Positions 50,133-59,233 are shown, counted from the stretch's first letter. The stretch is 64,000 nt of DNA from Halorhabdus sp. BNX81 (GCF_029229925.1 NZ_CP107254.1:2294001-2358000); one strand, 5' to 3'. The notes: generated from the letters alone by a model not told the origin. Program-made: numbers and translations.

Positions 50133-51095
50133 GTGGTGGCCGTGACCCGTGAGTTCACCGAGATTACTGTGGTCGGCGACGACGAGACGGGGCTGATCGC
50201 GAACGTCACGTCGTTGCTGTTCGAGCGCGGTGTCAACATCGAGGATCTGGATCAGGCGGTCCGGGAGGGCGTCTTCCGGATGACCACGATGGTCGACACC
50301 AGCGAGATGATCGTCACCGAGGAAACGCTCCGGAACGATCTCCAGGATCTCGCGGCGGAACTCGACGTCGACATTACGGTCCGGTTCCCGAAAGATAGAG
50401 AGACCCAGAGCATCGCCGTCCTCGTCACGAAGGAAAGTCACTGTCTGGAGGCGATCTTCGAGGCCTGGGCGAGCGGCAATCTGGGCGCGGACGTCGAGGT
50501 CGTCATCGGCAATCATCCCGACCTCCAGCCCCTCGCCGAGAAATACGAGGTGCCCTTCCACGACATCGGCGACGAGAAGGGCACGCCCGACGAGGACGAA
50601 CTGCTGGACTTGCTTGCGGAGTACGACACTGACCTGATCGTCCTCGCGCGGTACATGCGCATCCTCAGCCCGGACGTCGTCTTCCGATACGAGAACCGAA
50701 TCATCAACGTCCACCCGTCGCTGCTGCCCTCCTTCCCCGGTGCCTCGGCGTACATGCAGGCCATCGAGGAGGGCGTCCGGATCGCGGGCGTCACCGCACA
50801 CTACGTGACGACTGACCTCGATCAGGGGCCGGTCATCACCCAGCGGGTGTTCAACGTCCCGCCGGAGGCCACCGAGGAAGAACTCCAGGAGATCGGCCAG
50901 CCCCTGGAGGCCGAGGCGCTACTCGAGGCGATCGACCTCCATCTCAACGACGAGATCTACGTCCACCGCGGCCGGACTCGGCTCCGGGAGCCGGAGGAGA
51001 CCGACGCCCAGCTCGGCGCGCCCGAGCAACTCGACGATCTCAATCCCGACCGGCCGATCGATGGGCTGGGCGAGATCGTCAGCGAGGGCGAGTGA
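50133..51095 (+). CDS. purU: Formyltetrahydrofolate deformylase-like protein (PurU)
   Basis: The 320-residue protein has an N-terminal ACT domain (ITVVGDDETGLIANVTSLLFERGVNIEDL, about 8-36). A formyltransferase-type domain follows with the active-site stretch NVHPSLLPSFPGASAYMQAIEEGVRIAGVTAHYVTTDLDQGP (about 203-244). It releases formate from 10-formyl folate, balancing one-carbon units with SHMT and purine synthesis. About 50 residues beyond the usual C-terminus are Glu/Asp rich. The start is one of three closely spaced GTGs (50133, 50136, 50142). Confidence 0.88.
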   Translation: MVAVTREFTEITVVGDDETGLIANVTSLLFERGVNIEDLDQAVREGVFRMTTMVDTSEMIVTEETLRNDLQDLAAELDVDITVRFPKDRETQSIAVLVTKESHCLEAIFEAWASGNLGADVEVVIGNHPDLQPLAEKYEVPFHDIGDEKGTPDEDELLDLLAEYDTDLIVLARYMRILSPDVVFRYENRIINVHPSLLPSFPGASAYMQAIEEGVRIAGVTAHYVTTDLDQGPVITQRVFNVPPEATEEELQEIGQPLEAEALLEAIDLHLNDEIYVHRGRTRLREPEETDAQLGAPEQLDDLNPDRPIDGLGEIVSEGE

Positions 51096-51106
51096 ACGAA
51101 GTGAAC

Positions 51107-51214
51107 GAGCCCTCGGAATGAACGAACGGGGAACGAAACGACCCGCGAGCAGCGAGGGCGACCGCAGGGAGCCCTCGGAGTAAGCGAGCGGGGAACGAAG
51201 TGACCCGCGAGCGA
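51107..51214 (+). repeat. Degenerate 62-bp tandem repeat after purU
   Basis: GAGCCCTCGG opens units at 51107 and 51169. Each continues with a purine-rich GCGAGCGGGGAACGAA…ACCCGCGAGC block with substitutions. The repeat starts a few bases after the purU stop. It may act as a transcript end or be a decayed palindromic element. The rest of the 51096-51297 gap is an inverted GACAGCC/GGCTGTC (51238-51258). Confidence 0.5.
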
Positions 51215-51297
51215 GGCGGACGATGTGAAATCACGGGACAGCCGGCCGCGATGGCTGTCCGGGGAGCAAAGACGAAGAAGGCGGAGCGGATGTTCCG

Positions 51298-51519
51298 TTA
51301 TTCGAGGCCGAGATCGGCCAGCGAGTGGGTGTGCTGCCATGCACCGGCGACAGCGTCCACGTCGAAGGTGAGAACGCCGTCAGTGAGTTCGAGCCGGACG
51401 GACTCGTCGTCGATCTCCGTGTCGTGGAGGTGGAGCTCAAGCGGCTGACCGAAGTCCGCGACTGCAACCATCAGTTCACCGTTCGCTTCGAGTTTTTCCT
51501 GGAGTTCATCAGCGTCCAT
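51298..51519 (-). CDS. Small conserved haloarchaeal protein, function unknown
   Basis: This 73-residue protein, MDADELQEKLEANGELMVAVADFGQPLELHLHDTEI…, starts with an amphipathic helix followed by alternating beta-strand-like segments (ELMVAVAD, LELHLHDTEI, VRLELTDGVLTFDV). It is acidic and has no zinc ligands or membrane segments. The composition strongly supports coding. I do not recognise its function. ATG 51519 gives a natural start; 15 more in-frame codons upstream are hydrophobic and unlike the rest. Confidence 0.65.
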   Translation of the reverse strand: MDADELQEKLEANGELMVAVADFGQPLELHLHDTEIDDESVRLELTDGVLTFDVDAVAGAWQHTHSLADLGLE

Positions 51520-51701
51520 GATTCGTTTTAGAGGTACGGGAAACAGGCCCAAAAAGATTGCCATACGTCGGATTGAGCCCCGCCAAACGCCGAAGATTCG
51601 TAGAAATTTTCGTGGTATTTGTTTTTGGCTCGCCTAAAAAGAGGCAGAGTCGGCTCCTTCTGGAAGGGCTAAACCCCGCTGGTGCTGTAGCTGACATAGT
51701 C

Positions 51702-51803
51702 ATGCAAGTAACGCACTACGACACGTGCCAGGAGTGTGGCAGTGACCTCGAATCCCCGACGAGCTACCGGCGTCACGCCTACTGTTCGGGCTGTCAGAAC
51801 TAG
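51702..51803 (+). CDS. Tiny zinc-binding protein (33 residues)
   Basis: The peptide MQVTHYDTCQECGSDLESPTSYRRHAYCSGCQN has two CxxC pairs (Cys9/Cys12 and Cys28/Cys31), enough to bind one zinc. It belongs in style to the many haloarchaeal mini zinc-finger proteins. A longer in-frame start at 51558 exists, but its extra N-terminal residues are basic and unlike haloarchaeal proteins. It sits alone between a minus-strand gene and purC. Confidence 0.65.
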   Translation: MQVTHYDTCQECGSDLESPTSYRRHAYCSGCQN

Positions 51804-51872
51804 GAGGGCATCGATACCGCTGGCGCTGCCGGCAATGAATTACGGCTGTGAACCAGCTGAGAGCGTCCCCGC

Positions 51873-52901
51873 CTAGAGACTTCGGGCCGCGTCGATCGCG
51901 TCGTCGATGGACGGCGCATCGAAGACTGCCTGGTCGAGATACGCGTTCGTGCCGGCACAGTAGAGATCACGCGCGACGTCGATCACGTGCTGGTCGAGCG
52001 GTTCGGGCTCGCGATCGCACAGCGACTTCCAGTCGGCGATCCCCGCCTCGCTCGCCCGCGTTTTGGCTTCGCCGACGGCCTCGACCCATGCTGACTGCGT
52101 CCGCTTGTGGTACTGCCGGATGACCTCCTTGCTGACCTCCTGGCCGTCGTAGGAAAAGCGATTCTCGTCGAAGGTCCCCACGACGTCGGCGACGCGGATC
52201 TCCCCTTCGTAGTAGAGACACTCGATCTTGCCGTCCTCGTGGACGAACCCTGCCTCCACAGCCTGGCGGTTGAGCAGGTCGTTGACCTCGCGGGCGACCG
52301 ATTCGAGGTCGGCGACGTTCGCACGGCCGGCGATCCGGTCGGCCTCCGCACGGGAGAGATACCGGTCTTGCTCCTCGTACTTCGTCGAGAACTCGACGAC
52401 GGGTTCCGGTAACTCGACGGGCTCCTCGGGCCAGGACTCCCGGTCGAGGCCGTGGTCTTCGGGTTCGGATCGCTTTCGCAGACTGGATCCGACGGGGACG
52501 GTATTGCGAAAGACGATTTCGAGGGGGATCAGGTAGTTCTCGCCCGCCGCGTCGTGATAGGCGTCGTAGTCGTAGCCGTCGCCGTCGTGGGGCAGATCGG
52601 GCACCTGCGTCAACTCGATCGCCATTTCGCGAGGTTGCTCGCCCACGTCGATCGCCGTCTCGATTGACACCGGCTCGCCATCGACGACGACACCCTCGTA
52701 GTGGGTGGGGATTCCGTCGTCCTCCAGGGCCTCGAAGTTGGCTGCGCCCATCGTACACAGCGCGGCCCCTTTCTGTGGGATTTCATCGGGCATCTTCCCC
52801 CAGTCGAACACCGAGTAGTCGTCGGTGAAGACGAACGCGCCCCGACCAAGGTCGGTCGCGGTCGGCTCGTCGTCGATCCGGAATTCCTTGACGCTGGTCA
52901 T
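51873..52901 (-). CDS. purC: SAICAR synthase (PurC)
   Basis: This 342-residue enzyme joins aspartate to CAIR with ATP in purine synthesis. It shows [23 protein letters not shown] (about 24-46), the family's D-x-x-S-x-x-D substrate loop in haloarchaeal form, [28 protein letters not shown] and [10 protein letters not shown]. It is somewhat longer than bacterial PurC, as usual in haloarchaea. ATG 52901 is the first conserved start. It is divergent from the AAA ATPase gene. Confidence 0.93.
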   Translation of the reverse strand: MTSVKEFRIDDEPTATDLGRGAFVFTDDYSVFDWGKMPDEIPQKGAALCTMGAANFEALEDDGIPTHYEGVVVDGEPVSIETAIDVGEQPREMAIELTQVPDLPHDGDGYDYDAYHDAAGENYLIPLEIVFRNTVPVGSSLRKRSEPEDHGLDRESWPEEPVELPEPVVEFSTKYEEQDRYLSRAEADRIAGRANVADLESVAREVNDLLNRQAVEAGFVHEDGKIECLYYEGEIRVADVVGTFDENRFSYDGQEVSKEVIRQYHKRTQSAWVEAVGEAKTRASEAGIADWKSLCDREPEPLDQHVIDVARDLYCAGTNAYLDQAVFDAPSIDDAIDAARSL

Positions 52902-53027
52902 TGAGTCGGCGTTTCGGGCCGGCGACCTTAGAGGTTGCACATTACGACAAAAGCGGCTGTGGCCGACCGACGAACGCCTGGCCGTCTTCGAGTGGCTTAT
53001 GTCGCTTGCGCTACAAAGTTCCCGGAG

Positions 53028-54377
53028 ATGAGCGAACCGGAACGCGACGTCGTGGAGTTCGTCCTCACGACGGACGTCTACTCCGAGCGAGAGGATCTCG
53101 AACCGGACGATCTGCCGTCGATCTATCGGACCGTCTTCTGGGAAAACGGCACGATCGAGCGGCCACTCGTCCCGACCGTCGAGGCCACCAGTGAAGCGGC
53201 CGACGTCGAGGATCCCTGGGAAACCGTCTCGGGACTGATGTTTACCAGTCACGACGACTTCTCCGAGGAGATCAAACTCACCGACCGTGACATGGCCAAG
53301 GAGTGGCTACAGAAGCGAATCGAGCCCGACGAACTCCTCGAAAACCCGACGCTGGCGTCGATCTTCGAGGACGAATTCGACGAGGTCAGCTACGAGAAGG
53401 CCCGTGAACAGGTCAGACCGGCCCGCGCCGACCGGGCCTGGATCGACAGCCTGCTCGACGAGTACTTCGAGGACGAGGAGGAAGAGGAGATGCTCGACCT
53501 CGTGGACATCCGCGCGCCCGAGGAGGTCGACATGCGCCTGGACGATCTCGTGCTCACCGAGGACCAGGAGGGCGAGATCAACAAACTCGTCAAGGCGATC
53601 GAGCACCGCGATTACCTCGCGCGGATCGGCCTCCGGGAGATCGGCAAGCTCCTGTTCGTCGGGCCGCCGGGGACCGGCAAGACCAGCGTCGCCCGGGCCT
53701 TGGCCCACGAGCTCGACCTGCCCTTTGTCGAGGTCAAGCTGTCGATGATAACCTCCCAGTACCTGGGCGAGACGGCCAAGAACGTCGAGAAGACCTTCGA
53801 GGTCGCCAGGCGGCTCTCGCCGTGTATCCTCTTCATGGACGAGTTCGACTTCGTCGCCAAGACCCGCGCCAGCGACGAGCACGCCGCGATCAAGCGCGCG
53901 GTCAACACCCTGCTGAAGTCGATCGACGAGATCAGCCTCATCCAGGACGACGTCCTGTTGATCGGCGCGACCAACCATCCCGACCAGCTCGACGCGGCGG
54001 CCTGGCGGCGCTTCGACGAGATCGTCAACTTCCCCAAGCCAGACACGGGGATGCGCGCCGACATCCTGCAGGTCGTCACTCGCGACATGGAGATCGACGA
54101 CTACGATCCGGGAGAACTCGCCGGGATGACCGAGGGGCTGACCGGCAGCGACCTCCGGCTTGTCCTCCGGGAGGCCGTCCTGAACGCGTTGACCGAGGAG
54201 CGGACCACGCTCACACAGGAGGACCTGGTCAATGCGGTCGCGAACTTCGAGGAGCGTGACAATCTCAAGAACCTCGACATGATCGAGGGCGATCACGACG
54301 CGCTGGTCGCGGGCGGGACGCCGAGTGCGGACGGCGGAGAGGACCACGGTCACGACCACAGCCACTCGGACGACTGA
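53028..54377 (+). CDS. AAA+ ATPase with His-rich tail
   Basis: The 449-residue protein has an N-terminal acidic domain (about 1-165) and one AAA+ module. That module has Walker [10 protein letters not shown] (about 209-217), Walker [13 protein letters not shown], sensor 1 GATNHP, an Arg finger region and the C-terminal helical lid. The tail ends [10 protein letters not shown], a possible metal-binding or low-complexity end. It resembles single-ring Cdc48/PAN-like unfoldases, but the partner is unknown. A TATA-like GGCTTATG lies about 33 bases before ATG 53028. Confidence 0.87.
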   Translation: MSEPERDVVEFVLTTDVYSEREDLEPDDLPSIYRTVFWENGTIERPLVPTVEATSEAADVEDPWETVSGLMFTSHDDFSEEIKLTDRDMAKEWLQKRIEPDELLENPTLASIFEDEFDEVSYEKAREQVRPARADRAWIDSLLDEYFEDEEEEEMLDLVDIRAPEEVDMRLDDLVLTEDQEGEINKLVKAIEHRDYLARIGLREIGKLLFVGPPGTGKTSVARALAHELDLPFVEVKLSMITSQYLGETAKNVEKTFEVARRLSPCILFMDEFDFVAKTRASDEHAAIKRAVNTLLKSIDEISLIQDDVLLIGATNHPDQLDAAAWRRFDEIVNFPKPDTGMRADILQVVTRDMEIDDYDPGELAGMTEGLTGSDLRLVLREAVLNALTEERTTLTQEDLVNAVANFEERDNLKNLDMIEGDHDALVAGGTPSADGGEDHGHDHSHSDD

Positions 54378-54414
54378 GAGCTCAGGCGGTCGTGACGGAG
54401 TCGCTTCCAATACC

Positions 54415-55221
54415 CTACTGATTCCAGGGGGCGAAATCGGGGTCGATGACGCGGTGTTCCCGATCGATGGCATCGATCGCCGCGATGTCTTCGTCGTCGA
54501 GAGACAGCTCGAACGCTTCCAGATTAGCCGCCAGATGCTCGCGGCTGCTGGCTTTCGGGATCGGGACGACGTGCTCTTTCGCGTCGAGCCACGCGAGGCT
54601 GACCGCGGCCGGGGAGACGCCGTGTTTCTCGGCGATCTCACGGATCGTCGGGTCCTCGAACACTTCGCCCTGGGCGAGCGGCGAGTACGCGACCAGCCAG
54701 TGGTCGTGCTCGCGGGCGTCCTCCCGAAGGCGGTCCTGCTGGAGCAGCGGGTGACACTCGACCTGGTGGGCAGTGATCGGGACGTCCAGAATCTCCCGGG
54801 CCTCCTCGAGCAACTCCGGCGTGAAATTCGACAAGCCAATATTCTTGATCGTGCCTTCGTCGTGGAGTTGTTCGAGGGCAGCGAGCGTCTCTTCGGCGTC
54901 GTAGGTGTGGGTCGGCCAGTGGACGTACAGGAGATCGAGGGAGTCAGTCCCGAGCCGATCGAGACTCGCCGTCGTCGACTCGATGAGGTCCTCGCGGGCG
55001 AGATTTTCGGGATCGACTTTACTCGCGAGGAAAACGGCATCACGATCGACCGACGAAGTGGCGATCCCCTCGCCGACGTACTGTTCGTTGTCGTATCCCT
55101 GGGCCGTATCGACGTGACGATATCCGACATCGAGCGCCGTCCGGACGTTCTCGACCCACTGCTCGCGGTTTTCGTCCGAGTAGGTGCCGAGACCGGGGAC
55201 TGGCAATGTAGCAGGTGGCAT
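54415..55221 (-). CDS. Aldo/keto reductase
   Basis: This 268-residue TIM-barrel oxidoreductase has ALDVGYRHVDTAQGYDNEQYVGEGI (Asp and Tyr of the active site, about 29-53), LASKVDPENL (catalytic Lys) and LLYVHWPTHTYD (His). IGLSNF follows, then NADPH-binding VVPIPKASSREHLAANL near the C-terminus. It reduces aldehydes or sugar ketones; the substrate is unknown. ATG 55221 gives the usual short N-terminus; an in-frame start 34 codons upstream is unlikely. Confidence 0.92.
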   Translation of the reverse strand: MPPATLPVPGLGTYSDENREQWVENVRTALDVGYRHVDTAQGYDNEQYVGEGIATSSVDRDAVFLASKVDPENLAREDLIESTTASLDRLGTDSLDLLYVHWPTHTYDAEETLAALEQLHDEGTIKNIGLSNFTPELLEEAREILDVPITAHQVECHPLLQQDRLREDAREHDHWLVAYSPLAQGEVFEDPTIREIAEKHGVSPAAVSLAWLDAKEHVVPIPKASSREHLAANLEAFELSLDDEDIAAIDAIDREHRVIDPDFAPWNQ

Positions 55222-55355
55222 CGGCCTGAATTGGCGGCCCGTCGGTTTCGGTCTGGCGGTCGCGACGGGGACAGCGTGTCGCCGACGGTCCAACCGGCGA
55301 GCGTTGCCCACCGGGACCGTCACATCCTTAGCCGACCGCCGCTACGCTCCCGTCG

Positions 55356-56234
55356 ATGGAAGTCACGCTGCTCGGGACCGGCGATACGACCGGGACGCCG
55401 ACGGTCGGATGTGGGTGTGACGTCTGTGAGCAGGCGCGCGATCCCGATGACGCCCTCCGTGAGCAGTTGCGCGACCGCGGTGTCGAGGTCGGCGATCGTG
55501 GCGTCGAGCGGACCCGCTTTTCGGTCCACGTCCGCAACGAGCGCACCGACGAGACGCTGCTGATCGACGCGAGTCCCGACTTCCGGACCCAGTTCCTCCG
55601 GGAAGACCTCGACGCTCCCGACGCCGCGGTGATCTCCCACATCCACTTCGACCACCTCGACGGGCTGGGCAACTTCTATCGGCTGACGCGGGACATGCCA
55701 GTCTACGCAGCCGGCGAGGTTGACCCCGCGACCGGGCAAAGCGTCGCCCAGAGCGTCCGCGAGCGCTACGACTACCTCGACGTGATCGACGTCAAGGCTC
55801 GCGATCCATTCGAATCGTTCCGGGTCGCCGGCCTCGACGTCACGCTCGTCCCCGTCGATCACCCGCCGCTTGCGTGTTACGGCCTCGTGGTCGAGGATCC
55901 CGAGACGGGCACGAAGCTCTCGCTGTCGGGTGATACGAGTTACGAGGTCCCGCAAGCGAGTCGGGACGCCCTCGCCGGGGCCGACCTGTTGCTCGTCGAC
56001 GGCATCCTCCCGGCCGATCGGTGTGATACCCACCCGGCCGGCGGGTCACACCACGACGACGGGGGGGTCCCGATGACCTACGGGAGCAAGCACATGACCA
56101 TCGAGGGGGCGACGCGGTTCGGCGAGGAACTCGACGCCGGCGAGTTGCGGATCGTCCACCTCTCGCACTACCTACCGGTCGAGACGGCCTTCGACGCGCC
56201 GCTTGCTGTCGACGGCGAGCGGTTCGTGCTGTGA
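55356..56234 (+). CDS. Metallo-beta-lactamase-fold phosphodiesterase (PhnP-like)
   Basis: The 292-residue protein starts MEVTLLGTGDTTGTPTVGCGCDVC, where the Cys cluster matches the PhnP zinc knuckle. It has the metal motif ISHIHFDHLDGL (about 91-102), later SLSGDTSYE (Asp) and LSHYLP (His). PhnP hydrolyses cyclic ribose phosphates; other members cleave phosphodiesters in lipid or RNA precursors. No phosphonate genes are visible. Its last eight codons (VDGERFVL stop) form the first unit of a 32-bp tandem repeat that continues downstream. Confidence 0.85.
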   Translation: MEVTLLGTGDTTGTPTVGCGCDVCEQARDPDDALREQLRDRGVEVGDRGVERTRFSVHVRNERTDETLLIDASPDFRTQFLREDLDAPDAAVISHIHFDHLDGLGNFYRLTRDMPVYAAGEVDPATGQSVAQSVRERYDYLDVIDVKARDPFESFRVAGLDVTLVPVDHPPLACYGLVVEDPETGTKLSLSGDTSYEVPQASRDALAGADLLLVDGILPADRCDTHPAGGSHHDDGGVPMTYGSKHMTIEGATRFGEELDAGELRIVHLSHYLPVETAFDAPLAVDGERFVL

Positions 56235-56335
56235 GAGTGGTCGACGGGGAGCGATTCGTGCTGTGAGAGTGGTCGACGGGGAGCGATTCGTGCTGTGAGA
56301 GTGGTCGACGGGGAGCGATTCGTGCTGTGAGAGTA
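56208..56335 (+). repeat. 32-bp tandem repeat, four units, copying the 3' end of the PhnP-like gene
   Basis: Units start GTCGACGG at 56208, 56240, 56272 and 56304. The first encodes the end of the protein and its stop codon. The next three are identical to each other, differ from the first at two positions (GGC to GGG, CGG to CGA), and each repeats the stop codon. Because 32 is not a multiple of three, the reading frame shifts between units. The last unit breaks off in TATTTGA. Confidence 0.9.
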
Positions 56336-56399
56336 TTTGACGAGACGGAGTCCCGACGGGTCCGCAGCTACGGCCACCGCAACGTTCGAGATGCCGATC

Positions 56400-56753
56400 T
56401 TATTGAGAGAGTTGCCCGTTGACGAATCCGTTCACCTGGTGGAGGAGGTCGAGCAGTTCGCTGTCGGCAGCGACACGATATCGCTGCGGTGATGAATCCG
56501 CGACGGGTTCGAGGACCTCGAGTGCGCGAAGCAACTCCAGGTGGGTGTATACCGACTGGCGGCTGACACCGGCTTCGGTGGCGAGTTCCGACTTCGTAAA
56601 TTCGCGTCCCGGGAGCGCGTCCATCAGTGCGTCGAGGATGTAGCCAACGCTCTCGTTCTGTACGATGATCCGCCACCCGCTGGGATACTCGTCGCGCAGT
56701 TCGTCCATCGAGGGTATTTCTGTTGTCTTGTCTGGGGGCTGCTGGCTCGACAT
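56400..56753 (-). CDS. Winged-helix transcriptional regulator
   Basis: This 117-residue protein has an extended N-terminus (MSSQQPPDKTTEIPSMDELRDEYPSGWRIIVQNE). A winged helix-turn-helix follows (ALMDALPGREFTKSELATEAGVSRQSVYTHLELLRALEVLEPV, about 42-85), with a wing SPQRYRVAADSE. It is a typical haloarchaeal DNA-binding regulator. It is divergent from the 103-residue gene, and a palindrome between them is a likely autoregulatory site. An ATG eight codons upstream (56777) is an alternative. Confidence 0.85.
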   Translation of the reverse strand: MSSQQPPDKTTEIPSMDELRDEYPSGWRIIVQNESVGYILDALMDALPGREFTKSELATEAGVSRQSVYTHLELLRALEVLEPVADSSPQRYRVAADSELLDLLHQVNGFVNGQLSQ

Positions 56754-56802
56754 GGTGTGTTCCCGTTGTCTCAACAATCATGTCGCCGGGTGTTAAATCT
56801 GT

Positions 56803-56818
56803 TGGACACTCATGTCCA
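56803..56818. promoter_or_regulatory. Operator-like palindrome between divergent genes
   Basis: TGGACA-CTCA-TGTCCA has perfect 6-bp arms. It lies 16 bases upstream of the TATA box of the rightward gene and 50 bases from the start of the leftward regulator. This is the natural spot for control by that regulator. Confidence 0.6.
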
Positions 56819-56833
56819 TCAGAACTGAGCGAG

Positions 56834-56841
56834 TATAAATA
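56834..56841 (+). promoter_or_regulatory. TATA box of the 103-residue gene
   Basis: TATAAATA is centred about 27 bases before ATG 56865, giving a leaderless mRNA. It is the strongest TATA consensus in this part of the window. Confidence 0.75.
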
Positions 56842-56864
56842 GGAAAGCGAGACAGTGTAGGCAA

Positions 56865-57176
56865 ATGACAGACCCACGGGCGAGATTCGTCTGGAAATTA
56901 GCTCGCCGGCATTCGTGGGGGTCGCCGATACCGGCCCGGCAATTGATCCGGCTGGTGGCGGGGTCAGCGGACCACGACGAATTGGCAACCGTACTCGAAG
57001 AGGACGTCCTCGAGCTCCCGTTCGTCGTCCGATCCCCCAATGGAATCCATATCCCGAACGGACAGGATGCCCACGTCGCCGCGGCGAACTGGTTACGGGA
57101 GAATACGGAACTTGACGATTTCAAGATCAGTGCGACGCTATCGCGCCTGCCGGCGGACTGGCCAGTCAGAAAATGA
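56865..57176 (+). CDS. Conserved haloarchaeal protein, function unknown
   Basis: The 103-residue protein MTDPRARFVWKLARRHSWGSPIPARQLI… looks mainly helical, with ANWLRENTELDDFKISATLSRLPADW in the C-terminal half. Its N-terminus is more basic than usual for a haloarchaeal cytosolic protein, so nucleic-acid contact is possible. No motif is recognised. It has its own strong TATA box and an operator-like palindrome, so it is probably a target of the divergent winged-helix regulator. Confidence 0.65.
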   Translation: MTDPRARFVWKLARRHSWGSPIPARQLIRLVAGSADHDELATVLEEDVLELPFVVRSPNGIHIPNGQDAHVAAANWLRENTELDDFKISATLSRLPADWPVRK

Positions 57177-57223
57177 CCGTCACCGACGCCCAACATCTAT
57201 GTGCTGGCGGGCGAAGGGCCGGC

Positions 57224-57436
57224 ATGGACCTCGATCCGGCGTCGTTGAGTGATGTTCCGGCGGAGAACCCAGCCGTTGCAGTCGCGATCAGTGCCGTGGT
57301 CGCCACGGTCGTCTACCTCGCGATCCAGTTGGTGATGGACGGCACGGTCGACCTCGTCGAAACAGCGGCGTTCGTCATCGTTTTCACCGGGGTCTACGCC
57401 GCATTCCTCTACCTGCGACGGGAAATTGCGGAGTGA
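57224..57436 (+). CDS. Small two-helix membrane protein
   Basis: The 70-residue protein has an acidic N-terminus (MDLDPASLSDVPAENP) and two hydrophobic helices (about 18-37 and 47-64), then a short basic end LRREIAE. It may form part of a small membrane complex. It follows the 103-residue gene. An ATG at 57173 overlapping that gene's stop (ATGA) is in frame and would add 17 residues, so the start is uncertain. Confidence 0.65.
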   Translation: MDLDPASLSDVPAENPAVAVAISAVVATVVYLAIQLVMDGTVDLVETAAFVIVFTGVYAAFLYLRREIAE

Positions 57437-57454
57437 GAACACAGAACGGGTGGC

Positions 57455-58423
57455 CTACTCGAAGCGATCGAGACCGACCTGCCGGCGCTGTCGGCCGGCC
57501 GGATCGCGGACCCAGGGCGACTGCGAATCGCGGACGGACTCGACGTCGACCGCCGGCGGTTCGGCGGACTCGTAGCCCGGGCAGGACTCCCCGCAGTCCT
57601 CGACAGGGTTGACGATCCGGTCGTGATAGGCGCAGTACGGCACCGTGGCTGCCGGTTCAGCACCGTCGGGGTCACACCGGGTACACGCCGGCCAGGCGAA
57701 GGTCCGCCAGCCCTTGCCGTAGGCCCGCTCGGCGATGCGTCGGCGGGCGCGGGCCTTCGCCGCGGGATCGACCGGCTGGACGGTGGCCTGCCCGGCCTCG
57801 CGTTCGATCAACTCGAGGCCCCACTCGTCGGTCGGGAGCGTCGTCGGTTCCCGGAGAACTTCGCGCTCGCCGGTGTCGGGGTCGAACCGCCAGATCCCGA
57901 CTTCATCGGGAAGGCGATTGCGGTGTGCGCCGGTGACGTGGGAGGCCGTCGCCAGAATGACTTCGTCGAAGAGGCCGAGCGAAACGTCGATCCGGAGTTG
58001 GGTCTGGAGGTCGCCCGGCCGGTCGAGGTCGGGCTTGTTCTCGATGCCGAGAAGGCGGTCGAACCACCGCTCGGGATACCGGGCGACCTGCCGGACGTAC
58101 CGATCCCCGTTCCGGCGCTCGGACTCGAAGAAGGCGGTCTCGACCGCCCGGTCGGCGATCCGATGGCGCTCGTCGGGCCGGCGGTCGGGGAAAACGTCCC
58201 GAAGCGGTCTGGCCTGACCGGGGCCGACCGGCGCGTCGATGGCTGCCGGCGGAATGGTCTCGTCGGTGATCGCGGCTCGCTGGTCGAACTCGGGGCCTGG
58301 GTCGATGGTCACGATATCCGCGATCCGCCGGCCGTGAACGTGCGCGCCGAGCTGACGGGCGAGCAGGCGCTTGCCGTCCTCCAGGGCTCCACACAGCGCG
58401 AGTTCGAAACCGTACTCCCGCAC
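57455..58423 (-). CDS. DUF5787 family protein, PD-(D/E)xK nuclease-like
   Basis: This 322-residue haloarchaeal protein begins VREYGFELALCGALE with a GTG start; ATG 58456 would add 11 residues. It contains RYVRQVARYPERWFDRLLGIENKPDL (about 125-150), where I-E-N-K resembles the catalytic ExK of PD-(D/E)xK nucleases. The C-terminal half has a four-Cys zinc site (CTRCDPDGAEPAATVPYCAYHD … CGESCPGYE). The family is not characterised. I infer a nuclease fold; activity is unproven. Confidence 0.72.
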   Translation of the reverse strand: MREYGFELALCGALEDGKRLLARQLGAHVHGRRIADIVTIDPGPEFDQRAAITDETIPPAAIDAPVGPGQARPLRDVFPDRRPDERHRIADRAVETAFFESERRNGDRYVRQVARYPERWFDRLLGIENKPDLDRPGDLQTQLRIDVSLGLFDEVILATASHVTGAHRNRLPDEVGIWRFDPDTGEREVLREPTTLPTDEWGLELIEREAGQATVQPVDPAAKARARRRIAERAYGKGWRTFAWPACTRCDPDGAEPAATVPYCAYHDRIVNPVEDCGESCPGYESAEPPAVDVESVRDSQSPWVRDPAGRQRRQVGLDRFE

Positions 58424-58550
58424 GGGTGACTTTCGGGTGGCGAGGCACAAGAGCATCTCGGCCGGCGAGGCCGGACGGGGCTGGCGGTGGTGTGCCAGCC
58501 AGCTATCACCGGGCAGTAGCGTTTTACCGCCCGACGCCGATCCGCGTCAC

Positions 58551-59102
58551 ATGGCCACAGTACTCGCGGTCGGGGTGATCGAGACAATGATCGAATCGTT
58601 CCAGGCGGACATCATCGGCGCGGTCCCACGGGCGCTCTCCGGGCTGGTGTTTCTCACGGTCGCGTACGTCGGGATCAAGCTCGTCACGACAGTCGTCCGG
58701 TCGGTCCTCGAACGGGTCTACCCCGCCGATCAGCGGCTCATCGTCGACTTCCTCCTGCTCGTCGTGGGGACGTTCCTGTGGTTCGGGGCCGGGTTGGCGC
58801 TGCTCAACGTCCTCGGCCTGGGGAACGTCGCGGCGAGTCTCGGGACTGCCGCCGGGTTCATCGGGCTGGGTGTCTCGTATGCGCTCTCGAACATGATCGC
58901 CGACACCGTCGCCGGCGTCTACCTGCTCAAGGACCCGGACTTCAACAAGGGCGACACCGTGACGACCGCCTCGACGACGGGGACTGTCACGGACATCGGC
59001 CTCCGGAAGAGTCGGCTCCGGACCGACGACGGGTTGGTCGTCCTCGCCAACCGCAACGTCGAGTCCGGTTGGACGTACCGATCTGGCCCCGACAAGGAGT
59101 GA
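58551..59102 (+). CDS. MscS-family mechanosensitive channel (small form)
   Basis: The 183-residue protein has three helices (about 28-50, 63-85, 88-112). The last is the pore-type helix GNVAASLGTAAGFIGLGVSYALSNMIADTVAG, rich in Gly/Ala. The MscS beta domain follows (FNKGDTVTTASTTGTVTDIGLRKSRLRTDDGLVVLANRNV). It lacks the C-terminal cage domain of full MscS. It would release solutes under hypo-osmotic shock, relevant to a halophile. It is divergent from the DUF5787 gene. Confidence 0.88.
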   Translation: MATVLAVGVIETMIESFQADIIGAVPRALSGLVFLTVAYVGIKLVTTVVRSVLERVYPADQRLIVDFLLLVVGTFLWFGAGLALLNVLGLGNVAASLGTAAGFIGLGVSYALSNMIADTVAGVYLLKDPDFNKGDTVTTASTTGTVTDIGLRKSRLRTDDGLVVLANRNVESGWTYRSGPDKE

Positions 59103-59185
59103 GGGGGCAGCTTTCGGGCGCTTCGTGACGGCGATTTCGAAGTGACGAATTTCCCGCTGCGCCGGACCAGCGGGCCGAGAACAGT

Positions 59186-59193
59186 ACCTTTAT
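59186..59193 (+). promoter_or_regulatory. TATA box of the aIF2-gamma operon
   Basis: CCTTTATG at 59186-59193 predicts transcription starting near 59215. That excludes the in-frame ATG at 59192 as a start and supports ATG 59234 for aIF2-gamma, which has GGAG directly before it. Confidence 0.6.
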
Positions 59194-59233
59194 GACTGCC
59201 AGGCGGGAAAGATCGGTCACGATTACTCTGGAG

